A DNA stretch of 64,000 nucleotides from Saturnia japonica (lineage: Eukaryota; Arthropoda; Insecta; Lepidoptera; Saturniidae): contig CM065323.1 in assembly GCA_033032175.1 (NCBI GenBank), forward strand, positions 8,742,001 through 8,806,000, read 5' to 3'. Below the pieces are notes generated by a model, which saw only the letters and a program-made list of their open reading frames with translations, was not told the DNA's origin and searched no databases. Made by a program: the position numbers and the translations under genes. Below are positions 11,295 through 23,165 of this stretch, in pieces; position 1 is the first letter of the stretch, and the number at the start of each line of letters is the position of its first letter.

Positions 11295-14040
11295 GTAATA
11301 TTAAAAGAGAAATGAATTATGATTTTACAATTTACCAATAATTAAAATGATACTCCATCAAAGGCAGCTTTCTAAGAAAGCAATGGTATTTATTTATCCA
11401 ATGTCATTTCTTAAAATATTTGCATACCACTGGTGTGTTCTCGGAATTTTTGGCACGGTGTACCGGGTTCGCTCGGTCTCGTGTAGTGAGAGGGATTTTT
11501 GACATCTTGATTTGTATTAGCATGTCGGGAATAAATTGATTGTTTCGTTTCTTGTTTATCTTTTTTGCTCTTGCGAGTTAATGACAAAATTGTATTTTTT
11601 TTTTTTTTTATAAAATTTATACAAAACCTAAAATATTTTTTAGTAACTTTATTTAAAAAATTTAAACTATATGGTTATTGACAGAAAAAAAGAAGTACAA
11701 GATACTTGTGATAAATTACGTAATTACAAATATGTATTTCATACAAAAAAAAATCCAATTTTTTATTCACAGTGATTAGATCCGATTTATTTGCGTAATA
11801 TGACTTCATAACTATTTTTTATAGCAAGTCAAAATTACGTCACTGTATACTGATAATAAGTAAGAACAGTACATCGACCGAATAAATTAATTTTAAATGT
11901 GTAAATGCTGTAAACAATATTGATTATCGAATAAAACATTAAACCCCTTCCACACGCTTTTTTGATAAGCAATTATTAGTTTTGATTGGAAATAAAATTT
12001 ATCGTGTGGATTAGACATTGGATGTGAAGTTAATCGTCTTGATTAAATAGTGACAAATCGAAATGGTTGCGTTGGATGCTAAATCGGCCAACTTTTGCTG
12101 ACGCATAATTTATTAAGCGGGTGTTATGTGAAATTATGGTGTCTTGCTTCATATATTATGGTATCACTTAACTCAACAAAAAAATAGAGACAGTTATATG
12201 CCGAGAGAAGTAAAAATTCAATATTAATTTTTTTAATCAATTATAGTCTGAATTATAGAGCATGTCGGTGACGCAAAATCACAAAAAACTCGCATATGAT
12301 ACAGTCGAGGATATACAATGTATTTGTGTATATATCCGTATACATGTACGCAAGCGCAATACGTCACGAGCATGTCGAGGCAGCGGTAGGTACCCTGTGC
12401 CGCGCCGCGCCGCCTGTATTGCCATGTAAGTTTCCTCATTTAACTAATTTTTTTTACATTTATTAGGGGTATTTTTTTACTTATAATCTCAGATATATAA
12501 CATAAACAAAATATAATCCCGATACCTAATAACACCGCCACGGATCCGACGTGGTTTTTAATACACACTGTATATACATTAACTTACAGGCAGATGGAGT
12601 AAATATGTTTTATTTTATTAATTTGGTTAAGGATACATCACTATTAAAATAAATATTACAGTTAATTGAAACTGCACTATATCTAAGTATTTTAAAAACA
12701 AATAAAAGTAAGAATTCATTGGTAAATTTTAATAACAGGGTTAATGATATTTAATAAAAAATCTAATAGTGATGTACAATGTCACAACCACACTAAACTT
12801 CGTAATCCCTTCATAGAAATTAACAAAAAAGAGAAACTATTGTACAACTATTATTAATCAAAATCGTTTTTTATGCGTTCATGACAAAAATATATATTAT
12901 TAACTTTGCTTAAGTAAAACCCAATTAAGGCGATTATACAATATAACAAAAATTCAAAATTAAATACAGATTCTAAAAAAACCGAAAAGGAAGTGAAAAG
13001 AACTCAGTTGTATCTACTGGTCAACATTATCCTTTTCTACAGTTTGGGAGCAAGTTTGCTTTTCTCACTCATTAAACCAGCAGACGGGAAACAGGAAACT
13101 GTATCAATTAACACGATGATACTTATCTCTGAAATCCATAATTGGGGTTTTTTTAATTTGAAATGATTTTAAACATCATTGGGATGACCGTGGCGATTGA
13201 TTAATAAGACAAAATCTTTAAGATTTTAGGGTCACGGGTAGTTTTTGATTTTTTCTTCATATTTACTAAATAAGGATTAAACAAGAGGGTACCAAGGCTT
13301 GTGAATAAATATAACGATTGGTCAAAGGAGCATGGCCTTTGACAACTACTATTTTAAACACATTCAAAATTCTAAAAATTAAGATATTACTGCTACAAAG
13401 TAAAAGTTTTCTCTCGAAGAAAGACGATTAATCGCTATGTCAGCCATCGCAGTATTGGCAATTTCAAAGGATACAAAACCCGTTTTCCCCTGGATATTGG
13501 CTTTTATGAACCATTTTCTTTTTTCATCCATTTTCTTTCATTACTTTAAAAAAGACTTCTTTTATTCTCCATGTTTGTGATATAGGACCATTCATTTTTA
13601 ATAATAAATTTTTCTTAAAACCATACATAATTTCTATGTCTAAAATCTTAAAAACATTTTATTATTTCTAACGACACGGATGTTTATCGTATCATTTCTA
13701 AAAGGAATTTATAATGTTATTAATAAGATATTTGTAAACGTTTGGGTTGAGAAAGTAAAAATCTCGTTTGCCCAATACTTATTACTAACTACTAAGTAAC
13801 CAGTTATTAGTTATTCTCAATATGATAAAGAAAAATCATACTCAATAATTGGACCCATAACAAAGAGATGGCAAGTCAGTAGTGATAAATACCATTGCAT
13901 TCCTAACAACGTTCACAGAGGTCGGTTAATTTCAAACCTCAATATTTTTATAGTATTATTTATTAGCACGTATTATGTTCTAAGCGACAACTGTATCGAT
14001 TTGAATCTCTGTTTCTCTGTGTATCTCATTTAAAGAGAGT
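11295..14040. other. AT-rich DNA with one GC-rich patch
   Basis: The only compositional outlier is 12340-12435. It contains AATACGTCACGAGC, a CRE/ATF-like core, and then CCGCGCCGCGCCGCC. It ends with GCCATGTAAGTTTCC, which could be a plus-strand 5' splice site. It may be a small regulatory or 5'-exon patch; see the findings. The remaining bases show no repeats shared within the window and no coding signal. Confidence 0.5.
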
Positions 14041-14245
14041 TAGGGCACAGAGAAATATCTTTAGAGATTTATCTCTACCTGGGGCAATATTGTGGTTAAA
14101 TAGCCTTGTGTTATTTTCCTGCGGTGTGTAGGGTTTCCAGAGCTCCTAGGAATAGGGGGGTCCAAGGTCGGCAGCGCGCTGGTGATAGCTATGGTATACG
14201 GTGGCCGCTTACCATCAGGTGGGCCGTAAGCTTTTTTGCAACCTT
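14041..14245 (+). repeat. Retroelement 3' end, family C, copy 1
   Basis: It shares AGAGAAATNTCTTTAGAGAT, GTAGGGTTTCCAGAGCTCCT, AAGGTCGGCAGCGCGCTGGT and CGCTTACCATCAGGTGGGCC with copies at 17159 and 24919. The CTTACCATCAGG block is also the 3' end of the LINE remnant on the minus strand at 37194, so this is probably LINE 3' sequence or a SINE that borrows it. The open frame at 14106-14309 lies in this repeat and is not a gene. Confidence 0.85.
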
Positions 14246-16533
14246 TGTGGTATACGAATTTATTATCGGCATATATACCGAACTTATAACGAGTTATATA
14301 TATATATGATAAACTATATATCGGTAACGTAATACCGAGAATAAAAAAGATTTAGAATATCATTATATAGACTGAAACCTAACCTAAGCTACCTGTTGTT
14401 TTTCCTTCTTACATTTATTTTATTACCGAAGGTGAGTTGATTAAATAAATAAAGAGGTATTGACAATTCAAAAAATATATTAATATCGGTTATAATATCA
14501 TATTGGTTATAATATCATATTGTATCATCATCATTATGTATTTTGCATATTTACGGTAATACATACATTATCGGAAACAATATATTAAATATTTTAAAAT
14601 ATAGAATCCATTACAGTCAATAAACTTTTCTAGTCTAACAATTTTTGTTCGTTCGAAATCTAGACTCAAATAATAACTAATACCAAAAACATTTAGAACC
14701 ATGGTTAAGTAACTATTCTTCACATCTGCTTTTAGGAAAGTGATTTAAAAAAATCTTACATTTGTAACGCGCCTTTTATCGAATAGATCTTTTTCTCATC
14801 GGAACTTTGTATACGTAAATAATCCTCAATTCACAAGTGGATGTATAAAAATCGAATGAAAAAGTATCTTACAATGTTGGGCCATGCGCGTAACCCAGGT
14901 AGCTATGTCGAGGTTCAATAAATAACCAAACTCTTTGATTTTTTATTCTATCCTCAAGTCGGACACACTTGGAAGCTAAGCGGCGACGACCGGTTTTTAT
15001 TTGCGACTATACTCGTCTCTTTTACTCCGAGTTAGCTCATAAGTGTTGGTTTTTTTGTAAGTTCACACTTAAATTAATATCGTTCGAATTTATGTGTAAA
15101 CAAAGGTAAAAATATGGCTTATTATGAGTTGCTAAGTAATTAGAAACGTTATTGCATTTTATTTCGAATGCTAATTGATACAGACCTAATTAATACCGGT
15201 TTTCTATATCTGAAATGCACATGTCGTATTTGTCATATAGAATAAACATAATAGAGTGTAGAAATGTTTTTTCATAATCTAAATTTTGGACTATATTTTA
15301 TTATAGATTTATTATAAATTAGAAATGCTAGCTAATGCTTTTAAGAAGGTAACTCTAATAATCTTCTGAATTATAATTAATGAATTCTTTTGAAGTTTAT
15401 TATATCGTATCGTTTATATAATTATATATTTTTAGAAATAAAATAGTTTCTTTGAGGACTAAATAAAAAAATCCTAAACAAAGAGGACAACATCAACTCA
15501 TAAATAGAAGTACAAATAATTGAAAAGAATACATATTAGTAGCATTCACTTTTTAATTTTTTGCTATCCATATTTGTTTTAATGAAAATAAAAAATCCTC
15601 ATACATTAACACATCGAGGCATCGGTGTATATCTTTACAGGTCAGTGCTCACTACGTGTATAAAATGTCAATAAAAAAATGCCATAAGACAATTCTTAAA
15701 TTACATACAGTGTAAATCACCATCATCCGCAGTCTCAATTTACCCGCTATTGTTACGAATCTCTTGCTCGTCTTTCTCCTCAGTACGGAGCCAAAAATTC
15801 TAACATAGCTTTAACTTGTTATTAGGTATGTCGGACCTTTGTCACTTTTTAATTTACCTGTCTTACCACTCGGTCACAGCTGGTTTTAACTGCACAATGT
15901 TCCGATTCTCTTAAAGATTGATAACCCGATTTAAAATACTATCATCCGAAGTCGAACCAAAATTTAAAATATATCTTTTGTATAAAAATTAATGTTAAGG
16001 TGTTCGTATTCTATTTTGTTCGTATGTTGTTGGCTATTGCGTGAAAGTTACTAACATAATTTCAATAGGTATTATGATAGTATGCACCAAGCCCGGTGAG
16101 TGTCAAACCCTCTAATGGCTCGAGGAACCTTAAGCCTAAGAATATAGTCAGTTCGAAAAAGAAGGTGACGCGATATGCGTTTAAAAAAAATTTGTATATT
16201 TTATATAATTTTAGATGTTTTGAATCTGGTTTTCAGAAATGAATTTTAGAAAAGATGTAGGTAGTAATAAAAAAAACTTGAAGAAAATAAATACCAAATA
16301 AACACTTAGTTATGGGGGAACATCAAAAACATTTTCAAGTGTACGAACTCGAGGATACCAAATACCTACAGTGAATTAGTTAAAATATAAAATAAAGAAA
16401 ACTTGAAAATCTATTTAAGCATAATATGTAGCATTTTAAACTGAAAATTTAATATCTTGAACATGTTTCGTAATACAATAATACATAGGTCTATATTTCG
16501 TTTGTTGTGCCCTTCGCTGCAGACGGTATTTTA
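14246..16533. other. AT-rich DNA without a recognised gene
   Basis: No supported feature. A short TA microsatellite lies near 14296-14308. No long open frames, splice-bounded exons or repeats shared with the rest of the window were found. Confidence 0.55.
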
Positions 16534-17017
16534 TCTATACAATTAATAAAATTGAAGTACTGTTTGTAATGTCAAAATAACAGTTTTTTACTAAATGCAT
16601 ATAAAAATATATATGTACAGCACTTATAACAAAAAATACATTTTTTTTATTTGTATGCGTATGTCAGTTTGTTTCGTGTAAATCTTCAAAGCGGTTGGAC
16701 CTATTTTGACAAGACTTTCACTGGGAGATAGCTGATGTTATAAGGAGTAACTTAGACTCCGGGATTCCGCGTAAATAAACAAAACTGGTCACGGTGAATC
16801 ATTATAGGCGCTGAAATGGCTTACGCCGGGTAAACCGTAATAGATATATAAAATGAATGTACTACAAAATTGTAGATATTAAAAATACCTACAAAAAAGT
16901 TACTGTAAGTATATGTCTTTATTCTAAGGATCACTCACGAGAAGCATTTTTTTATTCAAAATAACCGATCGACAATATTCTGTAGTCCACGCGAGCGAAG
17001 CCGCGGGCACAGCTAGT
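16534..17017 (-). repeat. Repeat family A, reversed
   Basis: It runs from CTATACAATTAATAAAATTG to GCGGGCACAGCTAGT, the mirror of the 8304 copy. The diagnostic core (AAGCGGTTGGACCTATTTTG, TTTCACTGGGAGATAGCTGA) and the internal ATAACCGATCGACA block are present. Both ends are intact in outline. Confidence 0.87.
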
Positions 17018-17158
17018 ATCTAAATATTATATAATCATCGAGAACTTTTCCTAGACAAATCGAGTTTATTTTTGTTTTATCTTGTATGCTATATTCAATT
17101 TATTTATCTAGAAACCTATTAGCATAAATATAAGAGAGGTGTGTATGTTGTGAGAGAT

Positions 17159-17412
17159 TGGGTACAGAGAAATTTCTTTAGAGATTTTTCTCTATTTAGA
17201 GCAGTCCAACTGATGGAATACCTTCACACTACAGAAGACCGCAGTCAAATAACCTAGTGTCATGTTCCTGTTGTGAGTAGGGTTTCCAGAGCTCCTTGGG
17301 ATAGGGGGGTTCAAGGTCGGCAACGCGCTAGTAATACCTGTAGTATTACAAGCGTCCATAGGCTACAATAGCCGCTTACCATCAGGCGGGCCGTATGCTT
17401 GTTTGCCTCCTA
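17159..17412 (+). repeat. Retroelement 3' end, family C, copy 2
   Basis: This is the best-preserved copy of family C. It has GGTTTCCAGAGCTCCTTGGG, GGTTCAAGGTCGGCAACGCG and CGCTTACCATCAGGCGGGCC followed by GTATGCTTGTTTGCC. All three copies in the window are in plus orientation. Confidence 0.88.
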
Positions 17413-17574
17413 AATTTTATTTAAAACAATGTTTCTATAAAATAACACACACTATGTAACAACCTTTTCTTTCTTATGGTTTCTGAACAGTTCATTGCGT
17501 ATATCTCGTTAGGTGCAAGGAAAGAACTGCTTGACTTTTTTATATACTACGCGATTTTAAATAGGTACCGCGCC

Positions 17575-17640
17575 CATACATCGTGTCGAAGGATGCGGTT
17601 CGAATCCTACAATGGGTCTGAGCTTTTGGTGAAAGAAACA
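17575..17640 (+). repeat. SINE head fragment, family B-like
   Basis: The sequence GTGTCGAAGGATGCGGTTCG followed by AATCCTACAATGGGTCTGAG contains a good B box, GGTTCGAATCC. It matches the head-to-body junction of family B, but nothing downstream of GGTGAAAGAAAC is preserved. Confidence 0.65.
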
Positions 17641-17946
17641 ACTAAGTAGATGCAATCTTATACTGGTAAGACAATTATAGTTCTTTCTTGGATAGCTTCC
17701 AAGTAACAACGTTAAGTTATCTTTCACTCAATACTGAAGTTCATTTAGGAAAAATCGCATTTTTAAAGTTTAATTAACTCCTATCTTCGACCACACCATA
17801 CATCATAATTAAGGTTAAACGCCAATCTATAACGCGATAAACAATTTAACTCTCTTGTTCTTTGTTATCGTTTTAATTAAGATTACAAGCCTCAATACCA
17901 TCTAGCATAGGTTAGATATATAAAGATATTAGCCTTTTTATTCAAT

Positions 17947-18289
17947 ACTAGTAGTGCCCGCGGCTGCGCTAGCGCACCATCAAGGAGGTGGCCCGCTGGT
18001 TATTGTAAAGATAAAGATTCTTTTTTTGCGTAGAACCCTAATTTCTTTTCTAAAGTAAAAGCCTGACTTACTCTTTATAATATTAGCTATCTGCCAGTGA
18101 AAATCCCGTAAAAATCGATTAAACCGTTTCGGGGATTACCCAAAAAACCAGACAGACAGACAAACGAAAATTATTATTTTTATATTTGCTTTACGTACCG
18201 TAGGTTATATATACTTTCATATGCATTTAGCAAAAAGCTCTTATTTTGATATTACAATCAGACATTTCAATTTTATTAATTGTATAGAT
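17947..18289 (+). repeat. Repeat family A, internally deleted
   Basis: It starts ACTAGTAGTGCCCGCGGC and ends ATTAATTGTATAGAT. The middle between the head and the GTAGAACCC block is missing, so it is about 180 bases shorter than the 8304 copy. Confidence 0.85.
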
Positions 18290-18309
18290 ATGTGACCTCA
18301 ATACAAACT

Positions 18310-18386
18310 TGTTGTCATACTGAGAAGGTCAATTCGTCCTATGGACCCAATGCATTTTTATGAAAGATCCACACTTTATCTAGACA
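18310..18386 (+). repeat. Short repeat family F, copy 1
   Basis: It shares GAGAAGGTCAATTCGTCCTA and TGGACCCAATGCATT, then a GAAAGATC-ACACTTTA block, with the segment at 21470-21549. The two are about 77-80 bases long and about 85-90% alike by eye. The family and its true ends are unknown. Confidence 0.75.
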
Positions 18387-19202
18387 CTAGGTAAAAATAA
18401 ATAGATGAGGTCAAAAGGCTTTACGTTCCTGACCTAAGCTTAGCCATCGACTTTAAATACCTATGGGTCTTCCACTAGTGACAACTTTACTTTTAGGGTC
18501 CACAAGAAAATATTTTTTTATAAGATGAAATTAATAAGATGAAGTCGTTACTAATGTTTAAAATATCCGTTCTATTATCTCCACTCCGAGATAATCATGA
18601 TACAGATATCACTGACAATAAAACTGACGGTAATATATTTCTATATTCATTATATGAATAAAATCAGTACTATAATTGCAAATTTAATGGCGGCTTGAAA
18701 CAAATCCTTAAGTCATAAAAAAATCATTTGATTAGATTTAAGATTGACTTACATGTTGACAAAAACTTAATTTAAGCTAAAAACTTAATTTAATTTTTTT
18801 TGGTAAAAGTCGCCTTGAAATTATTCGCACAGTTAAGTTAATGCAATTAAATCTGACATATCAAATGCAAACCCTATTCCAGTATGAGTCACGATCATCG
18901 ACCAGAGTTCCCACGCCAAATTATTTTTCGCTATCTACATGAGGGATCACGAATACCGGAGCGAAATCCGTGAATTTTACTAATCTTTCCGGGTCTTTTG
19001 ATTTTATTGGTTTTATTTATATTTTTGTTGTACTGTTTTTTTAATGCATTTGCTTGTATAACTGAAAAACGAACATTGGTACTCGGACAAATCAACCTGG
19101 GTAACAACCTAGGCCGATACTACAAATCACATGCTACTCTGCAAAGGTTTTGATAAAAATAAATTAAAGTAATATCTTCAGTGAGCCTTCATAATATATA
19201 TA
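18387..19202. other. AT-rich DNA without a recognised gene
   Basis: No supported feature was seen in this interval. It ends with the TA dinucleotide (19201-19202) that served as target for the neighbouring MITE. Confidence 0.55.
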
Positions 19203-19606
19203 CAGTGTAAACTCTTTATAACGAAACTCAAGGGACTGAGCATTTTTTGTCGTTATAGAGAGTTATCTTTATATGGAGTGAACAAAAAAACAACCAAATT
19301 AACAAGAATTTTTAATATGTATGTCTTAGATAATAAATGCTTATAAATTATTGTTTACACATATAGTCTGATAACTTTGTCTGACGTTTTTTTGCTATGC
19401 CAGTACTTGTTTTGTATTATTTTATTCATATCTAGATATGTGGTGGAATCGTCTTCCTACACATTTCTTCGTAATAGAGAATGGCGTATCGCTATAAAGA
19501 GTGTTTCAATATATGGGTTTTAACGCAAACCAACCAAGTTGGGCTCACTTCAACGTTATAGGGAGTTTATCGTTATAAAGGATAACGTTATAAAGAGTTT
19601 ACACTG
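19203..19606. mobile_element. Pogo/Tigger-type MITE, 404 bp
   Basis: The first 21 bases, starting CAGTGTAAACTCTTTATAAC, are a perfect inverted repeat of the last 21. A TA follows at 19607-19608 and precedes at 19201-19202, as for Tc1/mariner-class target duplications. CAGT starts with CTCTTTATAACG are typical of pogo/Tigger termini. The motif CGTTATA recurs inside both ends (for example 19250, 19553, 19571), giving multiple subterminal sites. There is no transposase coding sequence, so it would be moved only by a related element's enzyme. Confidence 0.92.
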
Positions 19607-20384
19607 TATAAACTGAGAGGGAAACTGTTTTCTCGTTTTACTGAAAAAACTTTAAGACGGTATTTGCATAGGAAAAAATGGTAATTTTTTGCGCTTTATT
19701 TCACGATTTCACCTCTAGTTACTTAAAATTACTTTATGCTATATAAGTAATTATTATCTTCCAAATTTTATTTTATATTTATTACTGTATTTGCCGATGT
19801 CAATACCTAAGTTACCTAGTTTATAAGAAATTATTTATACTTATAGATATATTTATATACATATTAGAAATACTTATATAACAACGCCTTGAGCCTTTTA
19901 GCGCACACAAGTTATATAATAAGAAACATTTTGTTATAAAATAAGAATAACCACCAATTACTTACTATTTCAATGCAGAAAAATAGTCAATGGACAATGA
20001 ACCTAGCATATTGTTCAAGACTATTAATTTTAGAACGTTGCGAGTGAATTTAATTTTTCTCAAGGTAGCTAGTAGAGGCAAGTGATATTTATCGAAACAG
20101 TTAAAACGTTTAGATATGTATTTACAAGTAACAGTTTGGAACTGTTATATAAAAACCGAAAAAGGTGTTCCTACTTACCTGTTCCACAGACTAGTGTGTG
20201 ACACAAGAATAAACTAATTCAGTTTGGAAAATGCCCTTCTCTTTTCAAGAGTAAGGATGTTTACTTTGTTAAAAAGAGATACAAATAAGACTTAAAACAA
20301 GGTTTTATTACTTTTTTGTCAAAAAAAATAAATAATAAAACCTACTTTGTATTAAAAAGTAACACTTTTTTTCTTCTTTTCCAG
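19607..20384. other. AT-rich DNA without a recognised gene
   Basis: No repeat or coding region was identified. The interval closes with a strong polypyrimidine tract and AG at 20364-20384. Confidence 0.5.
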
Positions 20385-20437
20385 ATTACTGGACTCTAAG
20401 GAAACATGCAGAATCGTCAAGCGACAAAGAAAATTAG
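20385..20437 (+). CDS. Possible terminal coding exon, gene unknown
   Basis: A long pyrimidine tract (TTTTTTTCTTCTTTTCCAG) ends at 20384, a good 3' splice site. The frame after it (two bases, then TAC) reads YWTLRKHAESSSDKEN and stops at TAG, 20435-20437. That is a hydrophilic C-terminal-like peptide. Sixteen open codons are not evidence by themselves, no AATAAA follows closely, and no upstream partner exon was found. Treat it as a candidate last exon of a plus-strand gene. The longer open frame that starts at 20406 overlaps it and looks like a shadow. Confidence 0.28.
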
Positions 20438-21469
20438 CCGTCACCATTTTTCGAACATAATAATATATTCCCTTATAAAATCCTTAAGTTTGAGACTTTT
20501 CATATGGTTGTCAAAAAGAGAATGCACTCCTATAGGCATACTTTTGGGATCTAGCCAGTGTATATTTTGCTGCCAAGCGGCTATTGTATATGCACGCAAC
20601 GCGATGGCGACTCTAGAAGGACCTTCATCCTACGACGGTGACCATTATTCTTCAGTTGGCCAGTGCAGTAAATTTTCGCTAGTTGCAAATTAAGAAAAAT
20701 ATTTTGCTGTATTAAATCTTAAGATTTAAATTATTAACACATTTTTTTATTAAATATTTTAATTTAATATTCGTAGAACATAGTTAACTGTAGAGCCTTA
20801 GGTACCGTGTGTTCCTATACATACTTATGTTTTTAGAACAAGAAATGTTTTTGGCTTATGAAATTTTGGACAAATATATTTAGAGGCTAAAATTTATTGA
20901 AAATCATAATTTAAATTCTATTATAAAAAGTAATATTATTTTTTTGGCAACTAGAATGATGTTATAAATAATAACTCAATGAACTTCAGATAACGAAAAA
21001 TAAGTATTTCTTTCAGCCTTTACGCTCCTAAAAGTTACTAAGCTTAACACATTGTAATAAGATCATTTAGTTGTCAAAAATTTTATGCAATTAGATTCCA
21101 AAGGGATCTTGGTAAAGGTTTAAACCTTCAAAATAAGGTAATTATATACAACTTTTTGGTACATTTTAAAAATAGATTTAAGTAGTTATGGCATATGATT
21201 TTGTTAACTAACCAAAAAAGTAACAATGTGCTTTGTTGTCAGAACATTCATTGATAAAATTACTAGCTTAAGTTACCTTCTATTTAATAAAAAAAATAAC
21301 TTGTTTATCATCATATTCTGATTAGTAAACTTAGATAATATTTTCTTCAAAGATATTGCAAAATAGCCACCGATATAATAGATCTATAAAATAAGCAAGT
21401 GAAGTAAACTATATTAAAATAATTTTTCTCTAACGCATCGACAGCGATTCAATGCGACTTAATTCCAAC
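20438..21469. other. AT-rich DNA without a recognised gene
   Basis: If the candidate exon before it is real this would begin with its 3' UTR; ATTAAA motifs occur near 20711 and 20749. No other feature was seen. Confidence 0.45.
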
Positions 21470-21549
21470 ATTGTCGCCATGCTGAGAAGGTCAATTCGTC
21501 CTATGGACCCATTGCATTATTCTGAAAGATCTACACTTTACCTAGGCAT
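21470..21549 (+). repeat. Short repeat family F, copy 2
   Basis: This is the second copy of the family F block (GAGAAGGTCAATTCGTCCTA, ATGGACCCATTGCATTA) described at 18310, in the same orientation and about 3.2 kb away. Confidence 0.75.
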
Positions 21550-22565
21550 GCAAAAACATTTGTGCAACCTCCAACAAAATCAGATTAACTTTAAATTTAA
21601 TTGGTATTAACAAAAATCTAAACGATATTCTCTATGGGTTTAATTTAATTCGGATCATTTTGGCTGTCAAAATGTATTGATTTTTAGTAAAATGAATAAA
21701 TTAATGTAACGAAGAACATATAATAATATAGAAAGATACATAATTATCATATATTTGTAGCCTAATATCACTTAGAATTTCCCACCGAATAAGCGGACTA
21801 TTCTGATGCTATGAAATAGAATCATTCATTATTGCAATGTAAGATATTTATCTTTTCGAAGTTACTAATATTGAACAAGAAATTCATTTTTAATCAAAAG
21901 CGATTTTCCAACGGTCATTCAGATGAATTAATAAAATAGATCTGAAAACTCTCTGTTAGCGTTCACAAATTGAATTTGATCATTTTACATCATACTACAT
22001 ATCGAATGTTCCAATATGAGCTTTTCATAACTGCACTGTGAAATGAATTAAAAAAACTTATTTTTGCAGTAAATATTTCTGTTAGCACTCCTATCACAAA
22101 CTGAATTTGATCATTCAACTACATTTCTAATATTACAATGCTAGTTTTACACATTTTCACTGTAAAGTGATTAGGTACAAAAACTAATTTTTGTACTAAT
22201 TATTGATTGAGTTGAGCTGAATCAAAGTTATTTATTTATCTACCCATTAATAGAAAACTACAAAAACGTTTTTTTTATATCTTGCCCAGTGTTATTTTTA
22301 CAAAATCCCTTTTATTTTAGAATCTAGTCTATGATCTCTGCAATAAACTCTTAAAACTCCATTCACTGATTGGAGATAGCTTCCTATTATTCTGTCCGTA
22401 GTAATTAAGATAAAAGAAAAATTATGTAATAATATTTTAACTGTAGTAGTAGTACTAAACATTTTTATTGTATTTTAAAATAGATAAATTCATAACTTCT
22501 TTCGTAGTTTCTGTTATTTCTTTGTATAAATTCTCGTATACACATAATATATAAGAATTAATGAA
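21550..22565. other. AT-rich DNA with a weak internal echo
   Basis: Two neighbouring segments share TGAATTTGATCATT (21972 and 22091) after similar TCTCTGTTAGC / TTTCTGTTAGC phrases. This suggests an old tandem duplication of about 120 bases. No gene signal was found. Confidence 0.45.
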
Positions 22566-22883
22566 GCAATGATGGCTCAGTAGGTAGCGTTTACGGACTC
22601 CGCGTCGATCAACGTGAGTTCCATTCCCTACAATGAGCCTGAACTTTCGGTGAAGGAAAACATCGTTATAAAACCATAGCATAGTTGGTGGTAGGCCCAC
22701 CTGGCTAGCTACAACCCTCAAGTTGAAAATCTGTCGCCAAACACCAATAGGTGTTTTCCGACAGCTGCATTTGAGAACCAGTCCGCCCACTATTCTTCGC
22801 ATGTTACCGTCTTGGGCGACGTCGTTACTTAACATCAGGTGAGATTTTGGCCACAACGCTAAACCTATAACGATAAAAAAAAA
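22566..22883 (+). repeat. SINE family B, full length
   Basis: This is the most complete copy of family B. Its head is AGCAATGATGGCTCAGTAGG, A-box-like. The B-box site is degraded (GTTCCATTCCC). The body reads GGTGAAGGAAAACATCGTTA, CAAGTTGAAAATCTGTCGCC and CTTAACATCAGGTGAGATT. The tail is CTATAACGATAAAAAAAAA. The 133-codon minus-strand open frame at 22455-22856 is an accident of the SINE. Confidence 0.9.
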
Positions 22884-22984
22884 TCGACACCATTCATTTG
22901 TAGAACATTAATTTGTAGTTAGAAAATTTAAAGCAAAGACTGTAAAGTAAACAATTAAATACACAATTTCATTGTATAAACAAC

Positions 22985-23165
22985 TAACGAACCCGGCCAC
23001 GCGTTGCTGTGCAGTTTTAGAGTCCATAGGGAACATTGATCCGATCGCTACTAAACCTTACAGGATCATCCGCTGAGCTAAGATAAAGATTTTCAGAAAA
23101 ATTCATCGAAATCTCTGCAGCTGTTATGGAGTACATAGGGAACATACACACAAAGATTGAATTTT
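22985..23165 (+). repeat. Repeat family G, copy 1
   Basis: It shares AGAGTCCATAGGGAACATTG, ATCCGATCGCTAC and a second GAGTACATAGGGAACATACA block with the segment at 46990-47172. In both, the AGTCCATAGGGAA phrase appears twice about 115 bases apart. Class unknown. Confidence 0.75.

Noticed and set aside
12233..12439. 68-codon minus-strand open frame across the GC-rich patch
   Set aside because: The openness follows the GC-rich composition; no domain or start context.
20150..20230. Minus-strand 5' splice site CAG|GTAAGTAG near 20178
   Set aside because: A perfect donor, but the preceding sequence has no open frame longer than a few codons and a 9-base match is expected by chance in a window this size.
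22455..22856. 133-codon minus-strand open frame
   Set aside because: It lies antisense in a full-length SINE B copy; the openness comes from the repeat.
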